Source: Gordionus sp. m RMFG-2023
Lineage: Eukaryota > Nematomorpha > Gordioida > Chordodea > Parachordodidae
Reading direction: 5' to 3'
Length of the DNA stretch: 64,000 bases
Assembly: GCF_954871325.1 (NCBI RefSeq)
Contig: NC_088775.1
Location: 6,425,561 to 6,489,560, forward strand
In this document: positions 47,901 to 56,619 of the stretch, piece by piece
How positions within the stretch are numbered: the first letter of the stretch is position 1
Layout: every line of letters starts with the position of its first letter
Program-made: the position numbers and the translations under genes
The notes under the pieces: model-generated
Databases searched by the model: none
What the model saw: only the letters and a program-made list of their open reading frames with translations
What the model was told of the DNA's origin: nothing

Positions 47901-50322
47901 AATTAATATTCAACTTTTAATGACTTAGACAATAATGCTGTATTCTTCATAAAAAACGCCATTTACAAGATAAGCATGTTCTAAATTTTTGGAGAGAAAA
48001 GATGATAGAACTTCTGAATTTTTCTAAAATAGTAAAAAAAAAATTATGTGCTCCGGCAGCTAGCAGCGCATTAAATAGGCCTTTTCTATTCCAGGTTTAA
48101 ATTCATTCAAGGAGATCATTCTTCTGTCGGACAAATTATAAATTTATCATTATACATGAATAACTATAAAATTACAAAATTGAGTTTGAATTTATAATTA
48201 ATTTTTTCTTCACTAAAGCTCTATAAATGCCGGTATTTCTGCATATATTTTATTTTTAATTTGATTTTAAAAAAGCAATTATATATTTTTTTTATAACCA
48301 CCCATGTTGATGGCGACTAAAAATACGGAGCGGCACCCATAGTTCCGTCGGCACACAGTTATAACTTATATAATATACCTTATAGAACACATTTGTACAA
48401 ATTCAATATATTTTTATTTAATAATTTAGTCATCGATATATATATAAATTCCTCATTTATCTTAGGGTCTCATTTATAGCAAACGCGTTATCTTCGGCAT
48501 TGCAATATTTAAGGCAGCGTTATTAAATAAAGCCAATAAATAGGTATAAATGTATAAATATGGAGCTATAATAAAATTTATAAAATGTTGCTACATTGAT
48601 AAAAAAATGTGCGATATTATTATAAAAATAATAGTGAATACGATTATCTCTATTTTAGCTTTATCTTGAATTAGTTTTTTAAACTGAATCAGTTGTAATA
48701 ACGCAATGCTTGAAGATAACGTGTTTGCTATATTAGTGAAATCTTTTTTATGTGAAATAAATAAGGATATATTATTTTTTATGATCAAATCAATTCTAAA
48801 ATTAGTCCATAGTTAAATCATTTTCTCAATTACATTTAATAGAATAAAAAAAATATATTATCAATAATGGTCTTATATTGTATGATAGTGATAACGTTTT
48901 TATGCAAAAATAGATGCTCAATCTTGTTTAACATTTGCCTGGTGTCTCAGTGGTATTAAATTATGTGAGGGGGGGGGGTAGATGGCTTTAAGGGAGGGGG
49001 GGGTGTTTAAGATTTAATCAAATTAATTTAAATCTATGATTCCTTTTTGCTTGTATTTTAAATCAATATTAATTTTGATTTCAAATAAAAATTTAGTAAT
49101 ACCTCATTTTACTATGCAAATAAATTTTATTATTATAAAAATGATTTTATATTCTCTCTCTCTCTCTTTCTCTTTTTCTTTCTTTTTATTTTATAAATCA
49201 ATTTAAAAAAATGATAATAATTTTTGCCAGTTTGTGGTATTCTTATATATAAAGCAGAATAGATTTCCATAGTTATAAATTAGTGTCATTAAACTGGTCA
49301 ATTTAGCATTTATATTTTAGCCAAAATATTATTAAGCCTCAAGATTTTGTTAATAGATTTCCAAACCTCTCTGCCATCTATGAGCAATATTTCAAATCTT
49401 TATTTTTTTGCTAAAATTTTTAATTAGCTGTTTTTAAAAATCAAGTCATTTAATAAAACTATTTTCTGTTAATTAATATAATTTTTTTTATAAAATACTT
49501 TATAATTCAAATTGCTGTGCGAAGAATTTTCAAAATGTTTGAATGAAATCCATGGTCCAAATATTATTGTTCCAGGATCAAAAAGATATTCTAATAATTC
49601 TAATTGTTTTTGCCAACTCCAACTTTTGTTTAATTGATATTTTTCATAAATATTAACTTTTTGGATATTTTTTGTCATACTTTGATCAAAAGAAATAGAT
49701 ATAATTTTCATAATTATGATCATCAATGACCCTTATAAATTATAAGTTAAATTATAATATTCTAAATTACCTCTTATTTTATCCCATGTATCTGTACTAA
49801 GCACAATAAATTGCCTTAATATTAATCAATAAATGGAAATTAATATATAGAAAAAATACCCAAATGAACATAAAAGAATTGCAGCTTCACACATGAACAG
49901 GATATCATTCCACTTATTTCCATGATTAATTAACGATATGGAGAATATGGAAAAGATAAATACAAGTAGGTATACACAATCCAAAGCAAAATAATAATGT
50001 AGAATATAGATTCCTAAGAATATAATCACTGATTTTTTAATATAAAAATTAATGTCTATAATAAATTCTAACATTATATAAATATAGATATAGTTCAACC
50101 TAATGATTTAACAATACCAGTTATAATACAAACGGTTAAATAAATTAGGATTTTATCATATATTTGATAATAAGAAGATCTGAGGCAGTTCTTGGTTATA
50201 TTAAAAAGCGTCTCATCACCTAAATAAATAAAGCTATATTAATCTAGCATATAAATACCGTTATAAAATTCATATTCATCATAATTAGCCTGAGAATATG
50301 TTCCTACAGCATCCTCAACCAT
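35926..50322 (-). CDS. PORCN: Protein-serine O-palmitoleoyltransferase porcupine
   Basis: An ER membrane MBOAT enzyme that palmitoleoylates a conserved serine of Wnt proteins, needed for Wnt secretion. Eleven exons: 50322-50259, 50219-50100, 50055-49860, 49814-49771, 49731-49499, 36992-36859, 36807-36691, 36649-36549, 36477-36398, 36345-36196 and 36153-35926. All phases agree and total 488 residues plus stop (human PORCN is 461). Matches along the length include LFNITKNCL at the N-terminus, TWDKIRG, GTIIFGPWISF, EYPRSLVD, SWNIPMSFWL (N327) and YLISSLLHG with the MBOAT histidine H363. FRISAILLSLAFYTYVEFVL, SACVEAKECPESC and LAIFHLAYLG follow. Nine introns are 39-71 bp; intron 5 is 12,506 bp and full of transposons. 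Start choice: ATG at 50322, just before an acidic Tyr-rich stretch. No break was seen. It is convergent with CCZ1. Confidence 0.95.
37790..38800 (+). mobile_element. hAT element, second copy of the CAGAG-GTTAAAGTAGCG family
   Basis: The left end CAGAGTCGTTAAAGTAGCG is nearly identical to that of 51523-52880. The N-terminal coding start also matches: QMDIEIDVIELD, then ENALDKNN, and a CxxC zinc-finger remnant (LKCRKN). Later pieces include LTDKVIFDFI, TLSPGT and FPYIKNMYIELNTAL, which leads into the dimerisation region. Several stops and frameshifts are present. The right end is missing, probably lost under the next repeat block. It lies in PORCN intron 5. Confidence 0.7.
38801..39600 (+). pseudogene. 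Unidentified coding remnant in PORCN intron 5
   Basis: Short plus-strand frames of protein-like composition (KRFAEMEPDEIIWNQEHPD, KSLIVMEHLSVIGSRHKY, then LEFPGFDTSAVLYIL) sit between a hAT copy and a satellite. They are broken by stops. I do not recognise the family; a transposon origin is likely from the context. Confidence 0.35.
39625..40445 (+). repeat. Satellite-like tandem repeat
   Basis: Four to five diverged units share CGGTTCATTCCGCTG, AGAAGATCAATTAACG, CTACACAATGGTATAG, AATTGATCCTCA and CGTTCCGCCA. Spacing is uneven (about 130-280 bp), so units carry indels. It lies in PORCN intron 5, directly before the long inverted repeat. The 61-codon open frame inside it is a by-product of the repeat. 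Confidence 0.75.
40518..42442. mobile_element. Long inverted repeat element (~0.65-kb arms)
   Basis: The two halves are near-complementary. TTAATACTAAATATTAATG at the left tip pairs with CATTAATATTTAGTATTAA at the right tip. The arms run inward through the GTTCTTACTTGATACC box and GCATCACCCACTTGGCACTG to a GC-rich block. Both tips begin with TTAA, which could be a TTAA target site (piggyBac or Kolobok use this), but no transposase is present. The unpaired centre (about 41175-41810) is GC-richer than the surrounding DNA and has a 13-G run at 41257-41270. Proline-, alanine- and glycine-rich open frames here come from the minisatellite in the arms and are not supported as genes. Confidence 0.75.
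41048..41150 (+). repeat. GC-rich minisatellite in the inverted-repeat arms
   Basis: About three units of roughly 36 bp containing CCGCCGCCACCATTCCTGAT, repeated inversely at 41815-41905 in the other arm. Unit number is similar in both arms. Confidence 0.75.
42998..43990 (+). mobile_element. hAT-type element remnant with BED-like zinc finger
   Basis: Begins CAGGGATCCAAACCGAACC and continues with repeated GAACCTGAACC and AACCGAACCG motifs to about 43130. A 100-codon frame (43323-43622) starts MPRAKLNPIYNYF and has a degenerate BED finger ending GANLERHIKRNHP. The transposase continues after a stop near 43620 as DAFTELVTFNGRPF, and after a frameshift near 43720 as VAELALDIRQNIINEING and GINLQYIQKAKIVMRTLA. 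The catalytic core and right end are missing. It lies in PORCN intron 5. Confidence 0.7.
44118..44295. mobile_element. Hairpin MITE (GTTATTAAACGACTC)
   Basis: The left end ATGTTATTAAACGACTC pairs with AAGTCGTTTAACGCTGA at the right. It is related to the 56122-56345 family at the tips but has a different core. A 61-codon open frame in it is not a gene. Confidence 0.6.
44518..44731. mobile_element. Hairpin MITE, TTTTGCATTACTA subfamily
   Basis: The right end is TTTTGCATTACTAG; the left end is a worn complement (GATGCTAAATAG). Inside are the usual family blocks: CTCAATATCTTAACCAG, CTATCTATGAGCAAAATC and GACTTGCGTAATA. Confidence 0.65.
45006..45209. mobile_element. Hairpin MITE, TTTTGCATTACTA subfamily
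   Basis: The ends TAGTAATGCAAAAT and ATTTTGCATAATA are complementary. The core matches 44518-44731 (GTCAATATTTTAGCCAG, TCGCCTATGAGCAAAAT). It shows that this subfamily has its own terminal sequence outside the shared hairpin. Confidence 0.7.
46555..47260 (-). mobile_element. MULE (Mutator-like) transposase remnant
   Basis: Minus-strand frame at about 46735-46575 reads KDYEFVYKFLLNG, VKQISRHCVKMEVLISDAA and RAIHYDFNLVFGN. The VLISDAA-xAI-x3-F-x-VFG pattern is the second catalytic Asp block of MULE transposases. Further upstream on the same strand, about 46980-46900, FFDEIKNKK and IKYIRGIGKMA may belong to the N-terminal part. It is broken by stops. No terminal repeats were located. It lies in PORCN intron 5. 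Confidence 0.6.
48465..48770. mobile_element. Hairpin-type MITE in PORCN intron 5
   Basis: TTATAGCAAACGCGTTATCTTC (48482 on) pairs with GAAGATAACGTGTTTGCTATA (48712 on) in inverse orientation, and both run on to a GCATTGC...GTTATTA block. The spacer is about 190 bp. A hydrophobic 65-codon minus-strand frame in it is a by-product. Outer ends are approximate. Confidence 0.65.
49281..49464. mobile_element. Hairpin MITE next to PORCN exon 5
   Basis: Starts TAGTGTCATTAAACTGGTC; the inner arms share ATATTTTAGCC and TTTTTAAAAATC with the family; the centre has CTCTGCCATCTATGAGCAA. It ends about 35 bp after the PORCN exon 5 donor, so it inserted almost at the splice site. Confidence 0.7.
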
Positions 50323-51522
50323 GCTACCTTATTTCACATGTTTTTTAAAACGAGATTACCAAATAATCCTCTGAAAAACAATGTTTCTATTTAAAGCTTA
50401 ATTTTTTTTTTTAAATAATGTAGAATTTATAGCAAGTATATTTCGAATAAAATTAAAAATAGATCGATATTACGGTTAGTGTGTTTGCAAAATGCCATAT
50501 TAGTTTATAGAATTTTATCAAAACAAATAATCAAAAAAAAAGGTAAGGAGGTATGGCAATTTAGTTTATTAATAAATAAATTCCCTTAATTTATTTTTTT
50601 AGTGATTATTATTTTACTTTATGATTTTCAAATTGAAATGGCACAAAATTTAAAAAATGTTTAAAAATTTTCTGTTTTCATAATCTAAGTTTCTGCTCAA
50701 AACCAACGGAAAATCTTGTAATAAAAATTAGAAAAAAAAGAGCTTTGCTTTAATTTATGACATCTTCTTCTACTAGATCATTTTTATAAAGGCGATTAAA
50801 AATTTGTAATGAAATATGTAATATATTTATATTCTTGTTAAACCAATATAAGTAAACTCCATTTTTTGTTCCATTTCAATTGGAAATATATAACCTTACA
50901 TGTAGCCAAATGGACCAAATGTAACGGATATAGAACAATATTAAATCACTGAAAAGTTATAAGGGATATAAAATATTTTAAGATATATACCTAGATAATT
51001 ATTTTTTATTCATATTAATTTAATTTAAATGTTTTGAAGTGATGTGCGAATAGGATAAAAAAATATCTAATATCTCAGGTCAGAGGCATGAATAACGTTA
51101 AATCAGTATCGATAAATCTTTCACTATAACTAAAAGTTCCAATTAAAATATGTCCAAGCTGGTTAGATTTAAATTCATTTGTTAAGAATCTTCATTTTAA
51201 TACCAGTAATTTCTGACAAGTTTCACATATTTTTAATGAATAGTTTTTAGGTTGGGGTGATCTAATATCCCAAGATTAAATAAATATTATTGATTTTTGT
51301 AATAAAAATCTTCTATAAAATTGTTATTCGCAATTTCGCTATTTTATTTTGACATCTTTTAAAAAAAAAATATAAAATAAATATATAAATCATGAAAATT
51401 TATATATTTGAAAATGTGAAATAAATATAGAAATTTAAGTGAGATATAATAGATATTATATTGGGGATGAAATTTGTTCCGCCCAATCACTCACATTATT
51501 TTTTTCTTACCTTACCAATTAT

Positions 51523-52880
51523 CAGAGTTGTTAAAGTAGCGCGCTATCTTTTTTGGTAGCTATAGCTAATAGCCGCTACTTTTTTTTAAATTATTTAATT
51601 TTTTAGCGCGCTACTTCGCTATTTTTAAAAAATATAATGAATGTAAGTATAAACATGAAAATTTAAATATATTATCATAATTAATTATAATTTTTATAAT
51701 TTATTATTTAATTTTGAAATTTAAATATATTTTCAATTTTTAATTTATATTTTCAATCTGTGTTAATAATCTAAAATGGCATCGCCCATGGATATCCAAA
51801 TCCTTGAAAGTGATTCAGACATGGAAGATTCAATGGAAGAAAATGTACTTAATAGCTCTAATAACGATTTCCCATTACCTAGATTTGAAAAATTTTTTAA
51901 AATAAATATTAAAACAAAATCTGGATTCAAATTCCTGTGCTTAAAATGTAAAAAAAATATATCATCAAATCAATCGAGTAGCTATAACCTGAAGAAACAC
52001 CTAAAGGTAAATTGTTATTTTTACATTATAATATTATTTATTTTATTAGACTGTTCACGCCAATTGCTATAAGGAAATAGAGAAACATATAAAAAATTTT
52101 GGTATAAGAGAATCTTCATTCAAAAAGACAAATACTATCCAAACCAAATTAACTGATAATAAACATGCCATTATTTCACAAAAATTGGCTGATAAAGTAA
52201 TTGTTGATTTTATTATCACAGTTCAGCCATTGTCCTTGGTTGATAATCCATCATTACTATGATGATTAAAACTTTATCCCCTGGCACAACAGTTTTATGT
52301 CGCCAGACACTTATGAATAAAATAGCCGACAACTTCAAAGTGATGAAAGATGCTCTAATAGTAGAGTTATCAGATATATTTTATGTATGTACACCGGCAG
52401 ATAGTTGGACACATAACAGAAGGTAAAAACTTATTTATATTTATAAATTGATCTGATTAAATATTTTTAGAGTTTCCTTGCCCTCAAGTGCTAGTGTCGA
52501 GAGATTATTTAGTAAAGCAAAGCTTAAACTTTCTGATCGTCGCTCTAGACATGTGGATGATAATATTGAAATGATATTATTATTAAAATGCAACAAATTA
52601 AAATAAATATTTATTTATATTGCTTATTTTTTTATAATCTAAACTAACTATATTTTTATATTTATAAATGTTGATTTTTATATATTATTTATTATACATT
52701 TACATTATAAGCAAAAAAAAAATTAAAAAAAAATTTGTTTCATTTGTTTCTAAAATTTTTTTATAAAAAGTAGCTTGCTACTTTTTTTGAAAAATAGCGA
52801 AAGCGGTAGCGCACTACTTATTTTGACAAATAGCTATAACGGTAGCGCGCTACTTTTAAAAATAGCGTTTAACAACTCTG
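51523..52880 (+). mobile_element. hAT transposon, internally deleted, perfect 8-bp target duplication
   Basis: Starts CAGAGTTGTTAAAGTAGCGC and ends TAGCGTTTAACAACTCTG. The flanks are CCAATTAT on both sides (51515-51522 and 52881-52888), identical. An N-terminal transposase exon (51776-52006) and a second exon from 52050 join across a 43-bp intron to complete a BED zinc finger: CLKCKKN, then LKKHLK plus TVH. The C-terminal dimerisation region lies at 52470-52600 (LPSSASVERLFSKAKLKLSD, HVDDNIEMILLLKCNK). The catalytic middle is missing and there is a stop near 52260. The repeated TAGCGCGCTA-type motifs at both ends are probably transposase binding sites. It lies about 1.2 kb upstream of the PORCN start codon. 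Confidence 0.88.
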
Positions 52881-52888
52881 CCAATTAT

Positions 52889-54572
52889 TGGGTTAATTAT
52901 TAGTTTATCTTTGAGGATAAAAATTTTTTTATCAAAAAGTTATGAATAGAAAAAAAAATAGTTTATGTTCACTATGGCCCATAGCAAAAATACAACTAAT
53001 ATGGATAAATTAGAAGGAATGAAAGAAAGTTGTACATTTTTACCAAAATTGAAGAGTATCAGTGTGGTTCAATGTAAACTGCGTAATTTTTAAAGTAATT
53101 TGAAATATAAAAATAATATATCGCAACAGCCGCTATTTTAATATAATTTACTTATTTTATGTTTGATCTTTGTATTGACAGGTTATTTTAGCATAATCAT
53201 TTTTAGTTTGTATCTGGCTATACTTTTGAATAAGCAAGGAATTATGGTTGCGATACTATTTTTAACGTTATTGGTTCCTTTATATTTTTTTATTATATTT
53301 CTTTAAATCATTTATTTTACTTTTTATAGTTGAGTCCTCCGGAATTGTAAAGGCTGGTGATATTACTGACATTAAGAAATAATTATTGGTAAAAATTAAT
53401 AAATAAAAGAACGAAATTATTAATGTGCATAATTATATCATATTTTTGAGTCCAATTATTTATTTATTTGAATTTTTCTGTTATATACTAGAAATATTAT
53501 TAAATTAAAATGTTGTTTAATTATATATCTGACCAATAAATAGTAATATAAATTACATTACTAATTTTGAATATTCATATTTGCATATAGAAAAACCTTG
53601 CAAGTTTATTTTATATTATTCTAATTTTATTTTGTATATTTATATATATAACTTTTAAAAAAAATTATTATTAAAACATAAATATAAATCAATCATAATA
53701 AAGAAAACCTAGAAGAATATTTATTAAACAATGAAATAACAGTTGATCTTCTTAATAACTTACCTGATTATATTCTTCATATTTTTGATTTCTTGAATAA
53801 TGATCAAATATTGAATTAAATAATGATGAATTCATAGGCACAATAAAAGGGTATTATGAATATAAATCATCTTTAGTTCAACCACATAACCATTAAAATA
53901 TCATAATATTGACAATTTTCAGTCTAAATCTCATTATAAAAAGGTTATAAATTGTCATAATAGAAATAATCCAGATAATTATTATAAGAATAATCAAATT
54001 TATTTGTCGCGTTTTAATTTATATTTATATTAAAAATAATTTTAATCCATGAGGTTAAAATATGCAATAAAATTTTAAGCACATATCAATATATCGATTG
54101 ATGAAATAAAAGGATAATCTTTAATCTTTAATAGCACGTTGGTTATAGACCTGTCCAAATGTGAGTGTACGTGAATTATATGGCCCATCCTTCATATAAT
54201 TATGCCAATATTTTTACTCAAGGATACCAACAAACCTTGTAACCCATATGAAGTAAAAAAAAAGGGTGAGACTACACCCAAGCTATTTGTATATGTTAGT
54301 AATGAGTGTAGCGAAGGAAGAAAAAAATGTAAGAATAAAAAAAGGTCCTTCTTCCAAAAAATTATTTTTTATTTACTAAATTTTATTTGTAAAAATTAAA
54401 TTGGGTATTATTATTTGGAGGTATTAAATAAATAAATAATAATAAAGAGAGAATTAAAAAAATGGTGGACTAGAGAAGATACATTATTTTAGTAAAAAAA
54501 TTAGTAATAAAACAAAGTATATTAAATAAATAAATAATATTCAAAATTAGAAAAAAATTTTTATTGTTTATT
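52889..54572. other. AT-rich intergenic stretch
   Basis: No gene or repeat was recognised between the hAT element and the direct repeat. The lysine-rich open frame at 54202-54399 is low-complexity. Confidence 0.5.
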
Positions 54573-56065
54573 TTTAAAAATTCAAATTTCTTATGAATTC
54601 AAATATATATTTTATAATAAAAGGATAAGAAAAAGTAATTATTCATTTTTTTCATAGTAACGAAAATTTGAGCGTGAGCTGCTATAAAAAAAAGTAACGT
54701 AAACGTCCTGAGGTATATATATTTATAGAGTAACGTAAAATGAAGAGAATTCAATTTTTTATAAAACTGGCTCTATTCATTCGTTTCCCTAACTTTCATA
54801 TAAAAACCTTTCATATAAAAAATTGCGACTGAGAAATAATTGTGACATTTTTATGATTGGTTTTGATAATTGCGACTTTATGCCCATTGGATATAAAAAA
54901 TTGAACGTTTATTTAAATTTTAAGTTTCAAACGGGATATTATAAATTCTCAATTCAAGTTTAATATTTTATAATAATATATTTTAATATCAACATATATA
55001 TTATTTTAAGATGAACATAATTCAAATATGGAAGAACTTCCAATTATGACAGTTTCTGCAAATCTAATAAATTTAAGAGAAACAGGGGGTATATAATAAT
55101 TATAATTTTATATTTACATAATATCATATTTAAAGGTTTGATTTCTTTTAAGTATTCTAGTCATAAAAAAATTATTCTGTGCCATAAAATGAATAAATAT
55201 CGCAAGATAAAAAAAGAGGACACAATATTTATTTTAGGTGTTGTTCAAATAATTATAAATGCATATTATTATTAATTAATTTGTATTTAATATATTTAAG
55301 TTATTAAGCATAATCATATTTATTTATATCAATTATTGAGAATTTATATAGAATATATGGTTGATTAGTATAAATGTCGCAATTATTTTTATATGTAAAG
55401 TTTTTATATGAATGTTATCCCAACCCTATTCATTGCCTTATAGAGTTTTTAAGTTACATAATTAATTATATCCTCTAGGTGGCATAAGTAATCATTTTAG
55501 GCAAAATGGATAAATACATTTTATTGCCTTTAAAAGTATAAACCTTAAGATAATTTTTTTTATTCGGTTCTTTTGACATATAGCACTTTAATCAACCAAG
55601 AACCCCAAAAAAATAATTTAATTAAGATTTAAAATGTAAAAAATTTTTAAAAAAAATTTCTTATGGATTCAAATTATATTTTATAATAAAAGGATAAAAA
55701 AGTAATTATTCATTTTTTTCATAGTAACGACAATTTGAGCGTGAGCTGCTATAAAAAAAAGTAACGTAAACGTCGTGAGGTAAATATATTTATAGAGTAA
55801 TGTAAAATGAAGAGAATTCAATTTTTTATAAATCTGGCTCTATTCATTGCCTTATAGAGTTTTTAAAGTTACATAATTAAATAAATTTATATCCTCTAGG
55901 CGTAAGTAATCATTTTAGGCAAAATGGATAAATACATATTATTGCCTTTAAAAGTATAAACCTTACGATAATTTTTTTATTCGGTTCTTTTGACATATAG
56001 CCCTTTAATCAACCAAGAATTAAAAAAAAATAATTTAATAAAGATTTAAAATGTAAAAAATTTTT
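54573..56065 (+). repeat. Direct repeat of ~415 bp, first copy split by an insertion
   Basis: Copy 1 is 54573-54781 plus 55426-55625; copy 2 is about 55650-56065. Shared landmarks in the same order are TTGAGCGTGAGCTGCTATAA, AGTAACGTAAACGTC, GAAGAGAATTCAATTTTTTA, CTGGCTCTATTCATTGCC, TAATCATTTTAGGCAAAATG and TCGGTTCTTTTGACATATAG. No coding capacity was seen. The copies differ by scattered substitutions and small indels. Confidence 0.88.
54782..55425. mobile_element. MITE with ~50-bp TIRs and 9-bp target duplication
   Basis: The left end CGTTTCCCTAACTTTCATAT and the right end (complement GGTTGGGATAACATTCATAT) are followed by further matching ATATAAAAA and AATTGCGAC blocks. CTATTCATT is duplicated at 54773-54781 and 55426-55434. 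The uninterrupted second repeat copy at about 55846-55858 shows the original empty site. A 9-bp duplication suggests a Mutator-like source, in keeping with the MULE fragment at 46.6 kb, but that link is an inference. Confidence 0.82.
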
Positions 56066-56121
56066 AAAAAAAATTTGCATATGCCTAAAGTTGATTTATT
56101 TAGAAATTATAAACCTCTAAT

Positions 56122-56345
56122 TAGTGTTGTTAAACGACTCGTTTTGAGCCGATTTTTAAAAACGGCTTATTCAATATTTTAACCAGAAAAATATTACGCA
56201 AGCCTGAAGATTTTGTTCATAGAAGGAACAGAGGTTTAGACATATATTATTAAAATCTCGAGGCTTAAGCAATATTTTTCTGGCTAAAATATTGAGTTAG
56301 TTAGCCGTTTTGAAAAATCGGCTCAAAACCCGTTTAACAACACTA
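56122..56345. mobile_element. Hairpin MITE, best preserved copy
   Basis: Starts TAGTGTTGTTAAACG and ends CGTTTAACAACACTA. The flanks CCTCTAAT are identical on both sides (56114-56121 and 56346-56353). The whole 224 bp is one imperfect palindrome with an ATTTTAACCAGAAAAATATT / TATTTTTCTGGCTAAAATATT arm. It lies about 275 bp downstream of the ABTB1 stop codon. Its tips match those of the hAT element at 1140-2385, a candidate relative of the source of the transposase that mobilised it. Confidence 0.9.
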
Positions 56346-56461
56346 CCTCTAATATTATCTACTTTTTACAATATTTTTAAGAGTTATATAATTTGCAATC
56401 TTGATTTTTTAATAGAGAATTAGGTTCAAATTTACGTTTCAATTTCGAAATAAGAATAACT

Positions 56462-56467
56462 TTTATT
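56462..56467 (-). promoter_or_regulatory. Possible AATAAA polyadenylation signal of ABTB1
   Basis: TTTATT on plus (AATAAA on minus) 153 bp after the ABTB1 stop codon. It is positional support only, as the hexamer is frequent in this AT-rich DNA. Confidence 0.4.
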
Positions 56468-56619
56468 AAGAAACACATTTTTTTTCACATTCAATTAATA
56501 TACATAAATAAAATATTCTCGAATAGAACCCTCAGGCTATAAAGACCAGATCAAGTGATTGCGATCAAATAAAATTAAATAAATATGATAATTTGACTTA
56601 GAGAAATGAAGAAGATTAG

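Noticed and set aside
48591-48788. Hydrophobic 65-codon minus-strand frame considered as the missing PORCN membrane exon
   Set aside because: It lies in an inverted-repeat MITE, its splice phases do not fit, and 36992-36859 supplies the missing exon with correct phases.
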